A stretch of 64,000 nucleotides of DNA from Methylobacterium currus (lineage in GTDB: Bacteria; Pseudomonadota; Alphaproteobacteria; Rhizobiales; Beijerinckiaceae), in assembly GCF_003058325.1 (NCBI RefSeq), contig NZ_CP028843.1:2390001-2454000 (forward strand). Reading direction: 5' to 3'. Every line of letters starts with the position of its first letter. Position 1 is the first letter of the stretch. Both the position numbers and the translations under genes were made by a program. Under the pieces are notes generated by a model. The model saw only the letters and a program-made list of their open reading frames with translations. It had not been told where the DNA came from and ran no database searches. This document shows positions 15,640 through 27,116 of the stretch, piece by piece.

Positions 15640-16875
15640 CTACAACCCCCGGTCGAGCCGCAGGATGCGGCAGGGATCGCCGGCCCGGGCGGCGGGCGCG
15701 TGCGGCGCCCGGATCAGCAGCGCCTCGGAGCGGGCGAGCACCGAGAGCATCGAGGAATCCTGTCGCTCGGCCGGGTGGACCACCGGCAGCCGGTCCGGCG
15801 CGGTGTCGAGGGCGGCCCGCATGTAGTCCTGGCGCCCGTCATTGGCCGGCAGGTCGCGTCCGAGGAGCGCCGGCTCGCTGCGGTCGGCCCCGGCCTCGGG
15901 GTCGCCCAAGAGCGCCCGGATCAGCGGGTGGACGAAGAGCAGCCCGCACACCACCGACGAGACCGGGTTGCCGGGCAGCCCCAGCACAGCCATCGATCCG
16001 AGGCGGCCATGCATCAGCGGCTTGCCGGGCCGGAGCGCCACGCGCCAGAAGCCGAGATCGAGCCCCTGGCGGGTGAGCGCCGACTGGACGAGGTCGTGGT
16101 CGCCGACCGAGGCGCCGCCCAACGTGACGAGGAGGTCGGCCTCGGCGTCGCGGGCGCGGGCGATCGCTCCTTCCAGGTCGGCGAAGGTATCGCCGGCGAT
16201 GCCGAGGTCGATCGCCTCGGCCCCGGCGGACTCCGCCATCGCGGCCAGCGCCAGCCCGTTCGAGGCGACGATCTGGTCCCATGCCGCCGGCTCGCCCGGG
16301 CGCACCAGCTCGTCGCCGGTGGCGAGCACCGCCACGCGGGGGCGGCGCCGGACGCTCAAGGCCGGGTGCCCGCCCGCGGCGGCGAGCGCCACGCGCCAGC
16401 CGTCGAGGCGCTCGCCGGCAGCGAGCAGCCGGTCGCCCTCGCGGAAGTCGAGCCCGCTGCCGCGGATGTGGCGCCCCGCCGGATTGCCGGCGCGGGCGAG
16501 CACCGTGTCGCCCTCGGTCTCGGTATCCTCCTGGATCACCACCGTGTCGGCCCCCTCCGGCAGCGGCGCACCGGTGAAGATGCGGATCGCCTCCCCTGAG
16601 CCCACCGGCCCGCGGGCGCCGTGGCCGGCGGCGCTGGTGGCGGTGAGGCGCAGGCGCACCGGCGCCTCCGGCGAGGCCCCGGCGACGTCGGCGGCGCGCA
16701 CGGCGTAGCCGTCCATGGCCGATGTCGAGAAGGGTGGCTGGGTGCGCAGCGCCCGCACGTCCTCGGCCAGGGTGCGGCCGGCCGCGGCCGTGATCGCGAC
16801 GGATTCGGCCTCGACCGGACGGACATCGGCGAGAATGCGCGCCAGCGCCTCGGCGACGGGAAGGAGCGGGCTCAC
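15640..16875 (-). CDS. moeA: Molybdopterin molybdenumtransferase MoeA
   Basis: A 411-residue MoeA, which inserts molybdate into adenylylated molybdopterin to complete molybdenum cofactor. Diagnostic segments in order: [18 protein letters not shown] (about residue 45), [45 protein letters not shown] and [12 protein letters not shown]. Length and motifs are normal. The start is a GTG at 16875 that overlaps the moaC stop (GTGA), indicating an operon with moaC. The open frame continues upstream without a stop across moaC into an RTX remnant, but the MoeA family begins at this GTG. Confidence 0.95.
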   Translation of the reverse strand: MSPLLPVAEALARILADVRPVEAESVAITAAAGRTLAEDVRALRTQPPFSTSAMDGYAVRAADVAGASPEAPVRLRLTATSAAGHGARGPVGSGEAIRIFTGAPLPEGADTVVIQEDTETEGDTVLARAGNPAGRHIRGSGLDFREGDRLLAAGERLDGWRVALAAAGGHPALSVRRRPRVAVLATGDELVRPGEPAAWDQIVASNGLALAAMAESAGAEAIDLGIAGDTFADLEGAIARARDAEADLLVTLGGASVGDHDLVQSALTRQGLDLGFWRVALRPGKPLMHGRLGSMAVLGLPGNPVSSVVCGLLFVHPLIRALLGDPEAGADRSEPALLGRDLPANDGRQDYMRAALDTAPDRLPVVHPAERQDSSMLSVLARSEALLIRAPHAPAARAGDPCRILRLDRGL

Positions 16876-17405
16876 GCCTGCACCTCCCGGCCGCGGGAAG
16901 CCTCCGGGCCAGACGAGGCCTCCGGGCCGGGTGAGGCCTCCCAGATGCCCGAGCGGCCCCCGCTCTTGTGCAGGAGCCTGACGCCCTCGACCCGCATGCC
17001 CCGGTCGGCGGCCTTGACCATGTCGTAGACCGTCAGGCACGCCACCGAGACGGCGGTCAGCGCCTCCATCTCGACGCCGGTCGGGCCCTGCACCCGGACC
17101 TCCGCGGTGACGCGGATGCCCGGCAGGCTCTCGTCGGGCTCGCATTCCACCCGGACCTTGGTCAGCAGCAGCGGGTGGCAGAGCGGGATCAGCTCGTGGG
17201 TGCGCTTGGCCGCCATGATGCCGGCGAGCCGCGCCGTACCGAGCACGTCGCCCTTCTTGGCGTCGCCCTCGCGGATCAGCCGCAGGGTCTCGGGATTCAT
17301 CACCACCAGGCCCTCGGCGCGGGCGGCGCGGTCGGTCGCGGCCTTGTCGGTGACGTCGACCATGTTGGCGGCGCCGGCGGCGTCGAGATGGGTCAGGGTC
17401 GGCAT
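16872..17405 (-). CDS. moaC: Cyclic pyranopterin monophosphate synthase MoaC
   Basis: A 177-residue MoaC, which together with MoaA converts GTP to cyclic pyranopterin monophosphate, the first step of molybdenum cofactor synthesis. It shows the family motifs [44 protein letters not shown] and [10 protein letters not shown]. The C-terminus is unusual: after SGGRSGIW, where MoaC normally ends, there is a short tail of EASPGP-type hexapeptide repeats encoded at 16897-16950. It overlaps moeA by four bases. The gene upstream (trpC in many relatives) is replaced here by an RTX remnant. Confidence 0.95.
   Translation of the reverse strand: MPTLTHLDAAGAANMVDVTDKAATDRAARAEGLVVMNPETLRLIREGDAKKGDVLGTARLAGIMAAKRTHELIPLCHPLLLTKVRVECEPDESLPGIRVTAEVRVQGPTGVEMEALTAVSVACLTVYDMVKAADRGMRVEGVRLLHKSGGRSGIWEASPGPEASSGPEASRGREVQA
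16897..16950. repeat. Three 18-bp tandem repeats in the moaC tail
   Basis: Units gaagcctccgggccagac, gaggcctccgggccgggt and a partial third copy extend the MoaC C-terminus by hexapeptides of the EASPGP type. The frame is preserved. Confidence 0.8.
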
Positions 17406-17481
17406 GGCCTGGCTCCGGGAGAACGTCCCCGCGCTTAGCACGCCGGCCGCCGGCCCCGCCACGTCCGGCGCACCGGACCGT

Positions 17482-18279
17482 GCCTTCCGGGTGCTCCGCC
17501 AAGAAGCTGGCGTTCACCTGCCCCGGGACGATGTTCGACAAGGCCACCGAGCCGCCGCCCGACAGGGACAGCAGCGCGTTGCCGTACTGGTCCTGACCCA
17601 GCACGTAGCTCTGCCCGTACAGGGCAACACGGTCGCCTTCCGCGGCGTTGAAGCCGTTAATGATGGCGTAGCCCGAATTCGCCCCGAAACTGTACTGGTC
17701 CGCCCCGGACCCGCCGATCAGGATGTCGTTACCGATGCCCCGGTCCAGCGTGTCGGCGCCCTCCTCGCCAAACAGAACGTCGATGCCGTCTCCGCCCGAC
17801 AGGATGTCGTTGCCGGCTCCGCCGCCGAGCTCGTCGGCCCCGTCGTTACCCAGCAGCATGTCGGCCTCGCTGCCGCCGTTCAGCCGGTCGCTGCCGGCCC
17901 CACCGAACAGCGTGTCGGCCCCCTCGTTACCGATCAGCACGTCGTCGCCGAGTTCGTCGTTGCCGAGATTGCCGACCAGGGTGTCGGCACCGTCGCCGTC
18001 ACTGAGGCGGTCGTTGCCGTCCTCGCCGAACAGGGTGTCGTTGTCCGCGTTGCCGACCAGCACGTCGGCGCCCGATCCGCCGCCCAGCTCGTCGTTGCTG
18101 GCGCCGCCGATCAGGATATCGGCGTCGGCGCCGCCATTCATGCGGTCGTCGCCGTCCTCGCCAGCCAGGCCGTCGTCACCAGCGCCACCGACCAGGGTGT
18201 CATTACCGGCCCGGCCGAACAAGCTGTCGTTCGAAGGTTCGCCGAACAGAGTATTGTTAACGTCATCGCCAGATATCAC
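17482..18279 (-). pseudogene. RTX calcium-binding repeat protein, truncated, lacking its own stop
   Basis: About 266 codons of RTX-type repeats (GGxGxDxLx motifs such as GGAGNDILSGGDGIDVLFG), which bind calcium in secreted repeats-in-toxin proteins. A typical RTX C-terminal region follows (SGYAIINGFNAAEGDRVALY, then GNALLSLSGG). Similarity stops at AEHPEG (17482), but no stop codon occurs: the frame runs on across moaC in another phase and into moeA. The 5' end begins at a GTG beside an AT-rich island, with no catalytic or N-terminal domain. It was probably acquired and then truncated at both ends. A short secreted calcium-binding protein remains possible. Confidence 0.6.
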
Positions 18280-19022
18280 TATAGGCGTGTCGTCGTTGGT
18301 AGTTTGGAAAAAAACTCACTACTTGCGGAGCGCCGTTATACAGGTCGAGATTTCTCAGATAGTACGGCAATCTAAAATTTCAATTTATTTAAGAAAAATT
18401 ATCAGGATTTATTTAAAACCGCACTTACAGATGTAAATTTACTTGTGCCGAATACCTCCGCCGGTTCTCCGCCAATTCTATTGCTGAAAAAATCATCTAA
18501 AAATAATAATAATTACTGTCGATTGGCTCTTTTTGCAGTAAAATGGATTATAAATCGGTGATTTTTGTGAGATTACGAGGTCGATCATCCACCCAATAGT
18601 TCTGATTGAATCCTTTTATTCGATTAAATTTGTGCAGAAATCATTCTAAATAACATAATTTTCTCGATCGTAGATTTTCTGCATGAAAATATTCGTCGAT
18701 AGAACCCGAAAGACTACCGGTGTGTCAACCTGCCCGCAGATGATCATGTATACAACAACCGAAACGCCGCCCATAACCACTTGCGACGGGTCATTGTCTC
18801 GGGATGTATTTCGATTGCAGCACTTCAAATTGATCACATATTTTATGGATTTGTTATGTATCTTATTATCTCTACAAATAAAATTGCAAATTTAACGGAA
18901 TACATATCATTTATATAACAAAATTTTCTTAAAAATTTGATGTATTTTGATTATAATTATCATAAATAAACCAAATCACTTTACGCAAATGTTAATCAGC
19001 ATGTGCGGAATATAAATACATA
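18280..19022. other. AT-rich island, no gene seen
   Basis: A block of about 740 bp in sharp contrast to the GC-rich surroundings, with long A and T runs (around 18360-18560 and 18830-18960). Two open frames of 63-70 codons (18646-18837 minus and 18683-18895 plus) overlap antiparallel, lack ribosome binding sites and show no coding character. The region may hold the promoter of the leftward RTX remnant, and is likely foreign or silenced DNA. Confidence 0.6.
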
Positions 19023-20261
19023 TTAATTCTTCCCCGGCGGAGTTCCGGCCGTGGGCTGCCGTACGACATTGAAATTGTTGGCGCCAAACGTATTGTTGAC
19101 CGAGCCGGGCAGGACGTCGATTCCGGTCTGCAACCCCGAGAACGCGTTACCGAAGAAGGCACTCGCCGAGGCCTGGTACCGAATGCCGACGCCGCCGGCG
19201 CCGATCGTGTTGAAGATGTTGCCTGTGATCGTCGACAGGTCGCTGTTCTTCATCTGGATGCCGAGCGCATCCTTGTCGGGACCGATGAGGAACAGGCTCC
19301 CGGTGACCTGCGTCAGCTTGATCCCGCTGTCGAGCCGGATGCCCGCGAGGGCGACCTGGAACTGGGAGTTCGACACCATGAGCTGGACGTTCGCGTCCGC
19401 CTTCATCCCAGGCGGCTGCAGGATGCCGTAGTTTCCGTTCTGGAAATTCGACTGCGTCACCGTCACGCCCTGCACGTAATCATCGTACAGCAGGCCGACA
19501 TCGAGCTGGTTGAAGATGCCGTGCGCGATGTTGTGGTAGATGCTGTATCCCGCTTTCACCGTGCAGGCGGACGGATTGCCCCTAAAGCTGAGACCGCGGC
19601 CGTGCCGCCACGTGTCGTCGCCGTAGACGGTCACGGCCCGCCAGCTCGTGCCCGAGAGACCGACGATCTCGGCGCCCGTGCCCCAGTAGGCCTTGCCGCT
19701 GTCACCCTCGAACGCCACGTCGTCGAAGGTGCTCTGCACGAACGACCCGAGGCATTGCGTCTGCACCACCTTGATCCCCGAGCCACCGCCGGCCTGGGTC
19801 GTCGTCATCGTCAGTCCCTGCAGATGGACGGCCTGCTTGGCGCCGTTGAGGGTCAGCGACAGGCCGGACGAGGAAGCGAACTTCAGCAGGGTCGCGCTCG
19901 ATCCGGCCCCGCGGATGGTCAGGCCGTGGCGCCGATGCTCCGGGTAGACGTAGGACCACGGCTGCGAGAAGAAGTAGGTCCCGGTCCCGAACTGGAGGCA
20001 GAGGCTCGCGGCCTCGCCCCCCCGCGCCGTCTGCGCCGCGACCGCGGCGTCGAGGATCGGCAGCGTGTCGGTCACGCCGTCCGGAACGGCGCCGAGGCGG
20101 TCCACGGCCGTGCAGCCCGCGCGATCGGTTTCGCCCGGTGCGCCTCGGCGCGCGCCCTCGACCTCGCCGGCGCCCGCGGGCTCCCGCGCCCAGGCGGCGG
20201 AGGCCGCCCACATCACCGCGCCCGTGAGCGCCGTCACGGCGACGCATCGTCTCGTCGACAT
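19023..20261 (-). CDS. Secreted parallel beta-helix protein (pectate-lyase-like)
   Basis: A 412-residue exported protein. The signal peptide (CVAVTALTGAVMWAASAAWA) precedes a Pro/Gly/Glu-rich linker and then a right-handed beta-helix with the N-terminal GAVPDGVTDTLPILDAAVAA motif of the pectate-lyase superfamily, followed by repeated coils (GLTIRGAGSSATLLKF, SIYHNIAHGIFNQ, LMVSNSQFQVALAGIRL, ITGNIFNTIGAGGVGIRY). Such folds act on polysaccharides or as exopolysaccharide-processing or surface proteins; no catalytic residues are certain here. The ATG at 20261 follows AAGGAGAG. It may have arrived with the adjacent AT-rich island. Confidence 0.82.
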   Translation of the reverse strand: MSTRRCVAVTALTGAVMWAASAAWAREPAGAGEVEGARRGAPGETDRAGCTAVDRLGAVPDGVTDTLPILDAAVAAQTARGGEAASLCLQFGTGTYFFSQPWSYVYPEHRRHGLTIRGAGSSATLLKFASSSGLSLTLNGAKQAVHLQGLTMTTTQAGGGSGIKVVQTQCLGSFVQSTFDDVAFEGDSGKAYWGTGAEIVGLSGTSWRAVTVYGDDTWRHGRGLSFRGNPSACTVKAGYSIYHNIAHGIFNQLDVGLLYDDYVQGVTVTQSNFQNGNYGILQPPGMKADANVQLMVSNSQFQVALAGIRLDSGIKLTQVTGSLFLIGPDKDALGIQMKNSDLSTITGNIFNTIGAGGVGIRYQASASAFFGNAFSGLQTGIDVLPGSVNNTFGANNFNVVRQPTAGTPPGKN

Positions 20262-20290
20262 GGTCCAGGCTCTCCTTGGCCGCCCGGCGT

Positions 20291-20397
20291 CTAGGGCATC
20301 ATCCGATCGCGTTGCAATCGGATGATGCTCTAGGTCCTTGATTTTGCCGCATTTTCTGCGGCGATCGGTATCTACTTCGTCGGAAGATGCTCTAGCA
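20291..20397. repeat. REP-like palindromic repeat element
   Basis: An inverted repeat, agggcatcatccgat (20293-20307) and atcggatgatgctct (20317-20331, one mismatch), is followed by a second small stem GCCGCA/TGCGGC (20346-20362) and then agatgctctag. The element begins and ends with ctag and fills the gap between two leftward genes, like bacterial REP/BIME elements. Multi-copy status elsewhere is inferred. Confidence 0.6.
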
Positions 20398-20454
20398 CGG
20401 GTCCTGCCCGGCACACCACCTGGCCTCGCCGCTCGCCGCTCGCGGCCCCGGCAG

Positions 20455-20820
20455 TCAGCGGTTCAAGGCCGCGATCTCGGCCTCGTCGAACACCCGGGAG
20501 CGCAGGAGGAAGCGTCGCCCGGACCCATTCTCCAGCGAGAACATGCCGCCGCGGCCGGGCACCACGTCGATGATGAGCTGGGTGTGCTTCCAGACCGCGT
20601 ATTGCGGGCCGCTGATGTAGAAGTCGGCCCCGCCGATCGCGCCCAGATGCACGTCGGCATCCCCGGTCACGAAATCGCCGACCGGAAAGCACATCGGCGC
20701 CGAGCCGTCGCAGCAGCCGCCGGATTGGTGGAACAGGATCGCGCCGTGCTCCCGGCGCAAGCGCGCGATCAGCTCGAGGGCCGCCGGGGTGGCGGTGACG
20801 CGGGGCGGGGGAGCGGTCAT
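20455..20820 (-). CDS. DUF779 domain protein
   Basis: A 121-residue soluble protein of the DUF779 family, with conserved HGAILFHQSGGCCDGSAPMC and DFYISGPQYAVWKHTQL. The Cys-Cys and downstream Cys could bind metal, but the activity is unknown. Family members are commonly encoded beside AcoD/ExaC-type aldehyde dehydrogenases, exactly as here, where it follows the dehydrogenase gene by 53 bp on the same strand and is probably cotranscribed from the same sigma-54 promoter. Length and motifs are normal. Confidence 0.88.
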   Translation of the reverse strand: MTAPPPRVTATPAALELIARLRREHGAILFHQSGGCCDGSAPMCFPVGDFVTGDADVHLGAIGGADFYISGPQYAVWKHTQLIIDVVPGRGGMFSLENGSGRRFLLRSRVFDEAEIAALNR

Positions 20821-20873
20821 GCGGGCGTCCTTGCCGAGGAGGCGGGACGCGCGTCCCGCCTCCTGCCATGCGA

Positions 20874-22397
<1,524 letters not shown>

Positions 22398-22444
22398 CTG
22401 TTCCTCCCAGTCGCCCCGTGACGGCGCGTGGCGGAAGATCACCC

Positions 22445-22460
22445 GGCAGCGCGCGTGCCA
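22445..22460 (-). promoter_or_regulatory. Sigma-54 (-24/-12) promoter of the aldehyde dehydrogenase operon
   Basis: On the minus strand TGGCAC (22460-22455), GCGCG and CTGCC (22449-22445) match TGGCAC-N5-TTGCW with one change, and GG to GC spacing is the required 11 bases. Transcription would start about 35 bp before the ATG. Confidence 0.7.
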
Positions 22461-22604
22461 GCCGGGTGCCGGACGCCGGGCCCAGGGCCTCCAGCGTTCG
22501 GCAAGCCCTTGATCGGAATTCTCTTTTCCGATCGCCTGGCGCGTCCTTCGACCAAAATCCGGACCCGTCCGGCCGCCGTGGCGCTGGACCGGGCGCGCGA
22601 CACC

Positions 22605-22630
22605 TGCGACACCTGTCGCAAACAGCGACA
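22605..22630. promoter_or_regulatory. Paired activator operators for the AcoR-type regulator
   Basis: Two overlapping inverted repeats share TGTCGC halves: TGCGACACCTGTCGCA (22605-22620) and TGTCGCAAACAGCGACA (22614-22630). They lie about 145-170 bp upstream of the -24/-12 promoter and 40 bp before the activator gene, as expected for an upstream activating sequence. Confidence 0.65.
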
Positions 22631-22669
22631 GTCCGCCGACGCGGCGGCGACACGGGAGGCGAGCCGCGC

Positions 22670-24538
22670 ATGCACAGCCGCGTGACCACGCCCCGCACCC
22701 TGCTGGCCGCCCGGCGGCAGGCCTTCGGGCCGGGGGTGACGGAGCCGCCGCCGCCGATCCTGCGCTCCTGGGAGCGCTGCGCCGCCCTCGGGCTCGATTT
22801 CGGGCAGCGCCCCCGGGTCGAGCCGCTGAGTGCCGCCGAGATGCGCGAGGCCTTCGACCGCAGCGAGGCCCTGCGCCAGACCTGCCGGCCCGAGATCGAG
22901 GCCCTGCACGCCGACGCGCAGGCGACCGGCAGCCTGGTGATCCTCACCGATGCCGACGGGCTGATCCTCGACAGCCTCGGCAGCGATTCCTTCGCCGGCC
23001 GCGCCGCGCAGGTGGCCCTGCGCCCCGGGGTGCCGTGGAGCGAGAGCCTGACCGGCACCAACGCCATCGGCACCGCCCTCGTCGAGCGCCGCCCGGTCGA
23101 GGTGCGGGGGGCGGAACATTATTTCGAGCCGCACCGCATCCTGAGCTGCGCCGCCATGCCGATCCTCGGCCCGGACGGCACGGTCCTGGGCGTCCTCGAC
23201 CTCACCGGCCCGGCGGCGATCCACCAGGGCCATGCCCTCGGGCTGGTCGGGCTCGCCGTCGCCGCCATCGAGCACCGCCTGCTCGACGCGGTGCCGCCGG
23301 GCTGCGAGGTGCTGCGGCTGCACCGCGACCCCGGCCTGCTCGGCACCCCCCGGGAGGGAGTCCTGGTGTTCGAGGGGCGCCGCCTCGTCGGCGCCAACCG
23401 GCACGGGCTGGCGCTGCTCGGCCTCAGTTGGGGCGATCTCGGGACCGAGCATGCCGGCATCCATGGCGGCGGCGCCGCGCCCGGCCTCCTGGCCCTGCGG
23501 GACGAGGCCGGGACGCCGCTCTACGGCCGTCTCCAGGGCGCGCCGGCCCCGGTCAGGCGCCGGCTCCCGGCCGAGCCGGCGCGCCAGAGCGCCGAGGGAC
23601 CGATCCTCGATCGCGCCACCGAGACGCTGCTCGCCCGCGCCGTGCGCCTGATCGACGCCGACATCCCGGTGGTGGTCGAGGGCGAGACCGGCACCGGCAA
23701 GGAGGTGTTCGCCCGCGCCGCCCACGCGGCCTGCGGGCGGTCGCAAAAGCCCTTCGTGGCGGTGAACTGCGCGGCCCTCCCCGAGACGCTGATCGAGGCG
23801 GAATTGTTCGGCTACGAGCCCGGCGCCTTCACGGGGGCCGCGCGCCACGGCGCCAAGGGCCTGCTGCGCCAGGCCGAGGGCGGGCTGCTCTTCCTCGACG
23901 AGATCGGCGACATGCCGCTGTCCCTGCAATCGCGCCTGCTGCGGGCCCTGCAGGAGCGGGAGGTGCTGCCCGTCGGCGGCACCCGCCCGGTCCCGGTCGA
24001 TTTCGCGCTGGTCTGCGCCACCCACCGCGACCTGTCCCGCATGGTCGAGGAGGGCGCCTTCCGGGCCGACCTCTATTACCGCATCGCTCCCTACCGGGTG
24101 CGGCTGCCGGCCTTGCGCGAGCGGCCGGACCGCCTCGCCCTGGTGCGGGCGCTGTGGGCCCGGACCGACGGCCCGTCCCGCCGGGTGCACCTGTCGCCTC
24201 CTTGCGAGGCGGCGCTCGCCGAGGCGGAATGGCCCGGCAACCTGCGCCAGCTCGCCGCCTGCCTGAAGGCCCTGGCCGCGCTCGCCGAGACCGGGGAGAG
24301 CCTGGGCCCGGAGGACCTGCCCGAGGGCGTGGCCGGGCGCCGGATCGCCCCCCGCCCGGATCCCACGCCCCGGCCGGCCTCCGCCACCGGCCGGCTCGAC
24401 ACCCTGGCGCATGAGGCGATGCGGGCGGCCCTGGCGGAGCACGGCGGCAATGTCAGCCGCGCGGCCCGCAGCCTGGGCATCAGCCGCAGCACGCTCTATC
24501 GGCGGTGCTTGACGGAGCGGGCTGGAATGTCGGGGTGA
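22670..24538 (+). CDS. Sigma-54-dependent transcriptional activator, AcoR type
   Basis: A 622-residue enhancer-binding protein. An N-terminal sensory region with a GAF-like domain (about residues 80-190) precedes the AAA+ domain (about 315-545), which has Walker A GETGTGKE, the sigma-54-contacting GAFTGA motif (in [14 protein letters not shown]) and Walker [11 protein letters not shown] Fis-type helix-turn-helix follows ([20 protein letters not shown], about 590-615). AcoR-type proteins sense aldehydes, acetoin or alcohols and activate -24/-12 promoters. It is divergent from the aldehyde dehydrogenase operon. The ATG at 22670 follows GGGAGG. Confidence 0.92.
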   Translation: MHSRVTTPRTLLAARRQAFGPGVTEPPPPILRSWERCAALGLDFGQRPRVEPLSAAEMREAFDRSEALRQTCRPEIEALHADAQATGSLVILTDADGLILDSLGSDSFAGRAAQVALRPGVPWSESLTGTNAIGTALVERRPVEVRGAEHYFEPHRILSCAAMPILGPDGTVLGVLDLTGPAAIHQGHALGLVGLAVAAIEHRLLDAVPPGCEVLRLHRDPGLLGTPREGVLVFEGRRLVGANRHGLALLGLSWGDLGTEHAGIHGGGAAPGLLALRDEAGTPLYGRLQGAPAPVRRRLPAEPARQSAEGPILDRATETLLARAVRLIDADIPVVVEGETGTGKEVFARAAHAACGRSQKPFVAVNCAALPETLIEAELFGYEPGAFTGAARHGAKGLLRQAEGGLLFLDEIGDMPLSLQSRLLRALQEREVLPVGGTRPVPVDFALVCATHRDLSRMVEEGAFRADLYYRIAPYRVRLPALRERPDRLALVRALWARTDGPSRRVHLSPPCEAALAEAEWPGNLRQLAACLKALAALAETGESLGPEDLPEGVAGRRIAPRPDPTPRPASATGRLDTLAHEAMRAALAEHGGNVSRAARSLGISRSTLYRRCLTERAGMSG

Positions 24539-24977
24539 GCCGGTCGCCGAGACGGCGCATCGAAACCACGCTCGGATCTTATCGTATAATATCCTGTTTT
24601 TATTGATACAGACCAGCAGATGACAGTATCTGCGCGCTCCTCATCCGCAGGGAAGCCCCGCCGCTTCCTGAGGTGGCGCCGGAGGAAGAGGCAAGCGTGC
24701 CGCCGCGACCTGCTCCGGGTCGATCCGGGGGACGAATGATCGGGGCTGCCGGTCTTCCCCGCTGCGGACGAACGCCCCACAGCCGGAACGGCCGCCGGAT
24801 CACCGGTCCCTGCTCATTTTATTAATCTCCATCGAACATCTTACACCTCCATACCCTAAAGTCACCCTGTCAAATGGAGCATTGGCAGCTCGATTGCCCT
24901 CAAGCCATTCCGCGGCCATTGCCCTTGTTCTGTATAAATTCCTAGTCGCCCCGCCCCCGAAGCCGCCCACCACCCGA
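24539..24977. other. Intergenic region, no gene seen
   Basis: A 439-bp gap between two rightward genes. It includes AT-richer patches at about 24570-24630 and 24810-24890 that could hold the chemoreceptor promoter. The short frames in it show no coding character and no ribosome binding site. Confidence 0.4.
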
Positions 24978-27077
24978 ATGAGGACCCGATCCTTGTCCCT
25001 CAAATCCAAGTTGATCACCATCATCGTGGTGCTGTCGTGCATCGCGCTCGGCATGTTCGGGCGCGATCTGCTGCGATCGCGTCAAGCCTGGATGACGTCG
25101 GAGCAGGTCGCGCGTCTGGCGAAGATCGACGAGTTGCTGCTCAATGCCATGGGGTCGCTGCGCTACGAGCTGAGCTACGAGATCGGGGTGCTGAAGCTCG
25201 AGGGCGAGGCCGCGGCCGCGGCGGCGGCCCGGCTCGCGACCCGGCGCGGCGAGGTCGACCGCGGAATCGCCGCGGCGCTCGACCGCCTCGGCCGGCTCGG
25301 CCCCGAGACGGCCGCCCTCGGCGAGGCGACGGCTTCGGACCATGCCAGGCTCCGCGCGCTCCGCGGCGAGGTGGACCGCCAGGTGACCCGCCCCCGGGCC
25401 GAGCGCGATCCCAAGCTGCTGACGGATCTCTCCGCCCATGTCCCGGCGATGCTGGCGACGATGGATACCCTGGCGGACGCCGTCGAACGGCCGATCCGCA
25501 CCGGTGACCGCCGGCTGGCCGACCTGATCGAGATCCGGCACAAGGGCTGGGTTGCCCGCGGGATGGCCGGGGACGCCGCCAGCGCCCTCACCCGGGCCCT
25601 GGCCTACCAGCGCCCGCTGACGCAGCAGGAAGCGACCACCATCCTCGTCCGGCGCGGCCAGACGGAGACGGTGTTCCAGCAGGTGGAGCATGCGGTGCGC
25701 CAGCTGCCCGACGGCGCGGACCTCGCCGCCGCCGTGACGGCGGCCAAGGCGACGTATTTCGGCGGCACGTACGGCGAGATGGTCGGCCCTCTGACGGCGG
25801 CGGTGACCGGCCGCTACGAGACGAATCTGACCAACGAGGACTTCACGCGTGCGGTCGTGCCGGCCCTCGACACGCTGCTGGCCATCCCCGCGCGGGCAGT
25901 GACGCAGCTCGCCGCCCGTGCCGAGGCGGCGGAGGCGGAGGCGAAGGAGGCCCTGGCCTTCAACGCGGCCCTGATGGCGGGGATCATCCTGCTGACCGGG
26001 CTGGGCGCGGTCGTGATCCTGCGGGGCGTCACCCGGCCCCTCGACCGGATGACCGCCGCGATCAACCGCCTGGCGGGGGGCGACGCCACGGTGACGGTTC
26101 CGGATCTCGACCGCCACGACGAGATCGGCGCCGTCGCCCGGGGCGTCGAGGTGTTTCGCCAGAACCTCATCCGCAGCCGCGCCCTCGAGGCGGAGACCGC
26201 CGAGGCCCGCGCCGACGCGGAGACGCAGCGGCGGGCGACGATGCACCGGGTGGCCGAGGATTTCGAGACCGCCGTGGGCGGCATCGTCGGCCTGGTGGCA
26301 CATGCGGCGACGGAGCTGCAGGCGACGGCCCAGACCATGTCCGGCGCGGCCAGCGCGACGGCGAGCCAGTCGTTCACCGTCGCGACCGCGGCCGATCAGG
26401 CGGCGGCCAATGTCGGGACCGTGGCGGCGGCGGCCGAGGAGCTCGGCGCCTCGGTGGTTGAGATCGGCCGGCAGGTCCAGGGCGCGGCGGGCCTCGCCCG
26501 TGCGGCGGTGGGCGAGGCGGAGCGGACCACCGCCCTGGTCCACGACCTGAACGCCACCACCGCGCGCATCGGCGACGTGGTGGCGATGATCGCCGGCATC
26601 GCCGACCAGACCAACCTCTTGGCCCTCAACGCCACGATCGAGGCGGCCCGGGCCGGCGAGGCCGGCCGCGGCTTCTCGGTGGTCGCCGCAGAGGTCAAGG
26701 AGCTGGCCAGCCAGACCGCCCGGGCCACGCAGGAGATCACCCAGCAGATCGGCCGGATCCAGGGCTCCACCGATCAGGCGGTGTCGGCCATCGCGGCGAT
26801 CGCCGGGCGGATCGAGGAGATCGACGCCGTGGCGGTCGCCCTGGCCGCCGCCGTGGAGGAGCAGGGCGCGGCGACCCAGGAGATCGTCCGCAACGTGAAC
26901 CAGGCCGCCAGCGGCACAGGCGAGGTGACGACGAACATCGCCGGCGTGGCCGGGGCCGCCGAGCAGACCGGGGCGGCCGCGGATCGCGTCCTCGCCTCGG
27001 CCTCGGCGTTGCAGCAGCAAGCGACGCATCTCGGCACCGAAGTGCACCGCTTCCTCGACACCGTGCGGGCGGCGTGA
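24978..27077 (+). CDS. Methyl-accepting chemotaxis protein
   Basis: A chemoreceptor of about 699 residues. TM1 ([17 protein letters not shown], residues about 13-29) precedes a periplasmic ligand-binding domain of about 290 residues (about 30-325). TM2 ([20 protein letters not shown]) is followed by a HAMP domain ([17 protein letters not shown]), then the signalling domain with the conserved hairpin [19 protein letters not shown] and [13 protein letters not shown]. It relays ligand binding to CheA/CheW; the ligand is unknown. I chose the ATG at 24978 over the frame-extending start at 24882 because the extra 32 residues are not receptor-like. No che genes are near. It is convergent with polA. 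Confidence 0.93.
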   Translation: MRTRSLSLKSKLITIIVVLSCIALGMFGRDLLRSRQAWMTSEQVARLAKIDELLLNAMGSLRYELSYEIGVLKLEGEAAAAAAARLATRRGEVDRGIAAALDRLGRLGPETAALGEATASDHARLRALRGEVDRQVTRPRAERDPKLLTDLSAHVPAMLATMDTLADAVERPIRTGDRRLADLIEIRHKGWVARGMAGDAASALTRALAYQRPLTQQEATTILVRRGQTETVFQQVEHAVRQLPDGADLAAAVTAAKATYFGGTYGEMVGPLTAAVTGRYETNLTNEDFTRAVVPALDTLLAIPARAVTQLAARAEAAEAEAKEALAFNAALMAGIILLTGLGAVVILRGVTRPLDRMTAAINRLAGGDATVTVPDLDRHDEIGAVARGVEVFRQNLIRSRALEAETAEARADAETQRRATMHRVAEDFETAVGGIVGLVAHAATELQATAQTMSGAASATASQSFTVATAADQAAANVGTVAAAAEELGASVVEIGRQVQGAAGLARAAVGEAERTTALVHDLNATTARIGDVVAMIAGIADQTNLLALNATIEAARAGEAGRGFSVVAAEVKELASQTARATQEITQQIGRIQGSTDQAVSAIAAIAGRIEEIDAVAVALAAAVEEQGAATQEIVRNVNQAASGTGEVTTNIAGVAGAAEQTGAAADRVLASASALQQQATHLGTEVHRFLDTVRAA

Positions 27078-27082
27078 AAAGA

Positions 27083-27114
27083 CCGACGCCTCGGCGCGCG
27101 TGCCGAGGCGTCGG
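27083..27114. terminator. Bidirectional hairpin between chemoreceptor and polA
   Basis: A perfect 13-bp inverted repeat, CCGACGCCTCGGC / GCCGAGGCGTCGG, with a 6-base loop separates two convergent genes, with an AAAA run on the left side. It can serve as a terminator in both directions. Confidence 0.75.
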
Positions 27115-27116
27115 GC

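Noticed and set aside
18646..18895. Two opposing small frames in the AT-rich island
   Set aside because: They overlap antiparallel, lack ribosome binding sites and look like chance frames in AT-rich DNA.
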